From: Quillaja saponaria
Lineage: Eukaryota; Streptophyta; Magnoliopsida; Fabales; Quillajaceae
Reading direction: 5' to 3'
Assembly (NCBI GenBank): GCA_029379385.1
Contig: CM055606.1
Coordinates: 20,113,142 to 20,177,141 of the forward strand
Length of the DNA stretch: 64,000 nt
Shown in pieces: positions 60,901 to 64,000 of this stretch. Position 1 is the first letter of the stretch. Each line of letters opens with the position of its first letter. Below the pieces are notes generated by a model, which made no database searches, was not told the DNA's origin, and saw only the letters and a program-made list of their open reading frames with translations. A program made the position numbers and the translations under genes.

Positions 60901-63900
60901 AATTAAATCATACTGACATTATAAAAAATTATTCTGGTTTTTTTATTTTTAGTTTTTCCTTATTTTAACTTTAATTTTTTGTTTTTATTTTTTTCTTAGT
61001 CAAACATAAAATTGGATTATGATTATAATTAGGGCAATTATTCAGTTTATGAATGTGATTTTGAAGAAATGCCAAGTGCAAATTGGTGAAGGGATTAGAG
61101 GCCAAGAACAGACTGGACACCAAACTTAGGTATTTGCACTTTTATAATCTAAAATTGGTTGTAATGGATTATCATATATTATTCATTACATCTGATTAAT
61201 AGTTAATAAATAATAAATAATTATTTTAATTAAGTTTTTTAGTTCAAATTAATACTAATACCACTTGGCAAATTTAAATGAATCTAATTATTTTCAATTC
61301 CTTGCCTATTAGGGTTTGAATTCTTGAAGGTATTTGTTAGCTCAAAATTCAGATAGTTATTTCATTGTATTTTTCACAAAAAGAAAATAATAAACTGATT
61401 TAAAATTTTTATCTTTATCTATCTATAACAAAAATTATTAAATTTGATTTACCATGTTAATTAGTAATTTAATGTCTGCATAGCAAGAGCAAATATGATA
61501 GCATGAGAACACCAAATGCTACTAGTAATATTCTATGTGTTTTGTGAGTCCATAATTTCTCTTTTTTTATTTAAATTAAATTACATGCTTTCATTAAATG
61601 AAGAACATGTGTCTTTAAGCTTTTATTTGTCAAAAGATTTGGTTCCCACATTATGATTATGTGGTATTTAAGAAAGATATCTTGTGTTTCATGCATCCTT
61701 CTTTACTTTGTTATTTAGTTTCTTCTTCTAATTTCTTTTTTATGTTGTTCATTAATCAAATGGTGCTTTCCACTAATCATATAGACCTCGCCAAAAAGAA
61801 ATAAATCAAACCATATACAAGAATAATTTATGATAAATAAATTATAACTCAACTTTATGCAGTTTAATGAGTAGATCATGTCACACTAATTTAAAAAGTC
61901 GGAATTTTTTTTAATAACATATTTTGATAGTCACTACATAAAAATTTTTTAACAAAATTTAGATCGAATTTCTCATTCATTAGGGATAGAGAATTTATAA
62001 AAAAAGAAAAATAGTTATCTCTTGTTTCTCAATCAACATGAATGACATGCCTTTTAACAGGACTAGAGAAGTGATTAGTTAATGTCCATATAAACTAATC
62101 CAGACATATATAACCACTAAATTATTAAAATAAAATAAAAAACTTAAACTATTTTCCACAATAGTTTTGATTATTAGTTTACCCAATGTAGCTTTATTAT
62201 TTATAGAAAGCTTTGGTTTAACTTGCTAGTATTAGAAGCAGTACAACTGGTACTACGTAAGTAAGAATAATGATATATATAAACCCTAACACATATATTA
62301 AGTTAAGTGTGATTATATACCTAAGATGTGAGGCACATTCAAGTTAATTATTTATAATGATGGGTTATTTTTATCTTGAGACAAAAACATTAGTTAGTCT
62401 CATAATTAGGAAATAATAAAAAGAAAATTCCTCTTGGCTAACATCAAAAACAAATATTAGTAAGCATTTCGTTCTTGAGGCAACTAATTGACTTAATGAT
62501 TATTATTTCATGCATGCAATTAGTGAATTTATTATGTCTTTGTTCCTTGTCATTGATATAGGTTAGCTAATTAATTTATTAGAGTAATTAAAATAGACCA
62601 ATTTAAGGTAAAAACACAACCAGTTGGCTTCTACAACTACCTAATGTACTGATTATTGACTACTGTATTAATTGTTATAAGACATGTATCAGTCATATTC
62701 ATATTACTTTTTTTTTTTTTTTTTATAGAAGTTGATAGTTTCATGGACTAAAGATTAATTAACTGGAGAGAGTGATCTAGTGTGTTTTTGACAATACTCG
62801 AGCTCATAAAGATAAAGTTAATTAATAATTAAAATAATTAAGATTTTATTTTTTAGTGATGAAACATTGGTTAGTAGATAAATGTAGTGTGTAAGATGTT
62901 TGGAAGGTGTGCTTCCTTTGTTAATTACGTGGATTCGAATCTCATTGGCAAATGCCGTGAGAGTAAAATTTTTATTATAAATTTTCTAGTTCTTGCTTGG
63001 AAGTTATCTTTAACTTGACTGAAAAAATGACTAGTAAAGCTACACATAAGCTGATTACAAAATATAAGATAAATATTAAGTACTTTGATCATAAAAACTG
63101 TGTGGATATGTTGTAATAGTCATCAACTGTTTTCATATGAAGTGAAAAACCTAATATGTACCTTTGGTAAAAAATTTATCACCAGAGGTATTTAAGTCAA
63201 TATATATAATGTTTTTTCGACTGTAATTAAGAGTCTATCCTTACAGATAACATAAACCAAATCCCAGGTTGTTCACTATATGTGCTATAATTATTGATCC
63301 ATCGGAGAAAAACATATTTACTAATAATTATATTCCTGGTACCTTACTTGTCTGAGGTTCTTAATTATTAGAAACCTTCATGTCCTAGCTATAATTCATA
63401 CCTGAGATTGGAACCCAATTTTGAAAAAAAAAAATATTTTTTTAATTTCAAGTTCCATACATAAGACTTGGTAAGAAATGGTCAACATGTATCTTGATTA
63501 TAATTGGATTAGATGCCACATATATATATATATATATAAAAGCATATATTTAGAAGATTAATTATTAAGCCCATTCAAATAATTTGTTTTGAGTGTATGA
63601 ACAAGAATCTTTCATGTTGGAAAAGTAGGCCATTAAGGGAAGCCTACGGCGAAGAAGCCATTGTGATTTTTTTATTCACTCACGCGGGTATCACATTTTC
63701 AAGAATCCCAAACATATTGTATGCTAGAATTTCCGGATGGTAGGGTTACCAAATTATTATTATATTTTTCACAAAATTATTTAGAAGTAAGTATATAGTT
63801 TTGTTTTCACTTCTCAAATCAAATATCACGTGTTTTTACTCTCTACTCGAGAATATTCACAATGGATGATGACATAATCACGACCAAACGAATTTACCTT

Positions 63901-64000
63901 CAAAAAACCACCTCATTGACAATTTTGTTTAGTATATATTGTTATCTTATATACATACTAGTAGAGTTTCTATACTTCTTCCATACAAGAAGTTCTTTCA
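60901..64000. other. AT-rich intergenic DNA, no gene seen
   Basis: Over 3 kb with many A/T runs, a T-run near 62708 and a (TA)n tract near 63522-63538. No open frame with recognisable protein content and no convincing RNA gene. A tRNA-like B-box string (attcgaatc) near 62935 is isolated. Confidence 0.5.

Noticed and set aside
62860..62975. Possible tRNA-derived SINE
   Set aside because: An attcgaatc string resembles a pol III B box, but I could not find a convincing A box, poly(A)/T tail or target duplication.
1..64000. CRISPR arrays, bacterial operons, integrated viral genes, rRNA or tRNA genes
   Set aside because: No regularly spaced identical repeats, no reverse-transcriptase, integrase or capsid-like frames, and no cloverleaf-forming sequence with proper boxes was seen on either strand.

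Overview
The window is nuclear DNA of a flowering plant, most likely a core eudicot. The genes have many short exons with GT-AG introns, the non-coding DNA is very AT-rich, and the gene set is plant-specific (SBP-box/SPL factor, Pti1-type kinase, chloroplast PPR protein, X8-domain protein, clade II ATG8). The species cannot be fixed from sequence alone. I rebuilt exon structures by hand from splice sites, reading phase and family knowledge.

Layout. 0.4-2.9 kb (-): a nine-exon SAM-dependent methyltransferase of the METTL13/EEF1A-KMT4-like group, with one GC-AG intron. 3.3-26.4 kb: a tandem array of four units of about 5.3-6.0 kb. Each unit contains (i) a degenerate AT-rich repeat with ~50-bp hairpin-forming monomers, (ii) an orphan ~62-codon reading frame, (iii) the last two exons of a dead MATH gene, (iv) one end of a CACTA transposon, and (v) a six-exon gene for a protein with two MATH (TRAF-like) domains. 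Copies A, C and D are open; copy B has four 1-bp insertions. Behind D lies an intact convergent ATG8 gene (26.7-28.5 kb, -). Units A-C each end in a different truncated remnant of that ATG8 gene, so the array grew by duplications with breakpoints inside or beside ATG8. A 427-bp solo LTR sits in the ATG8 remnant of unit A.

29.7-31.5 kb (+): an intronless S-adenosylmethionine synthetase with a probable leader intron. 32.8-34.0 kb (-): a secreted X8 carbohydrate-binding protein. 35.8-38.1 kb (-): a chloroplast PPR protein like Arabidopsis At3g06430. 39.2-46.1 kb (-): a ten-exon large SPL1/SPL12-type transcription factor whose SBP domain carries two frame-breaking indels as printed. 46.7-51.6 kb: AT-rich intergenic DNA. 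51.7-55.8 kb (+): a Pti1-like kinase with a long leader intron and a Tyr in place of the catalytic Asp of HRD. 56.6-59.5 kb (-): a receptor-like kinase with intact catalytic motifs, tail-to-tail with the Pti1 gene. 60.9-64.0 kb: AT-rich DNA with no gene seen.

Functional links are loose, as expected for plant nuclear DNA. SAM synthetase makes the cofactor used by the methyltransferase. The two kinases belong to families that can act in the same signalling layer. The MATH/ATG8 association is physical: ATG8 pieces were carried along with the MATH amplification. No bacterial, viral, CRISPR, rRNA or tRNA feature was found.
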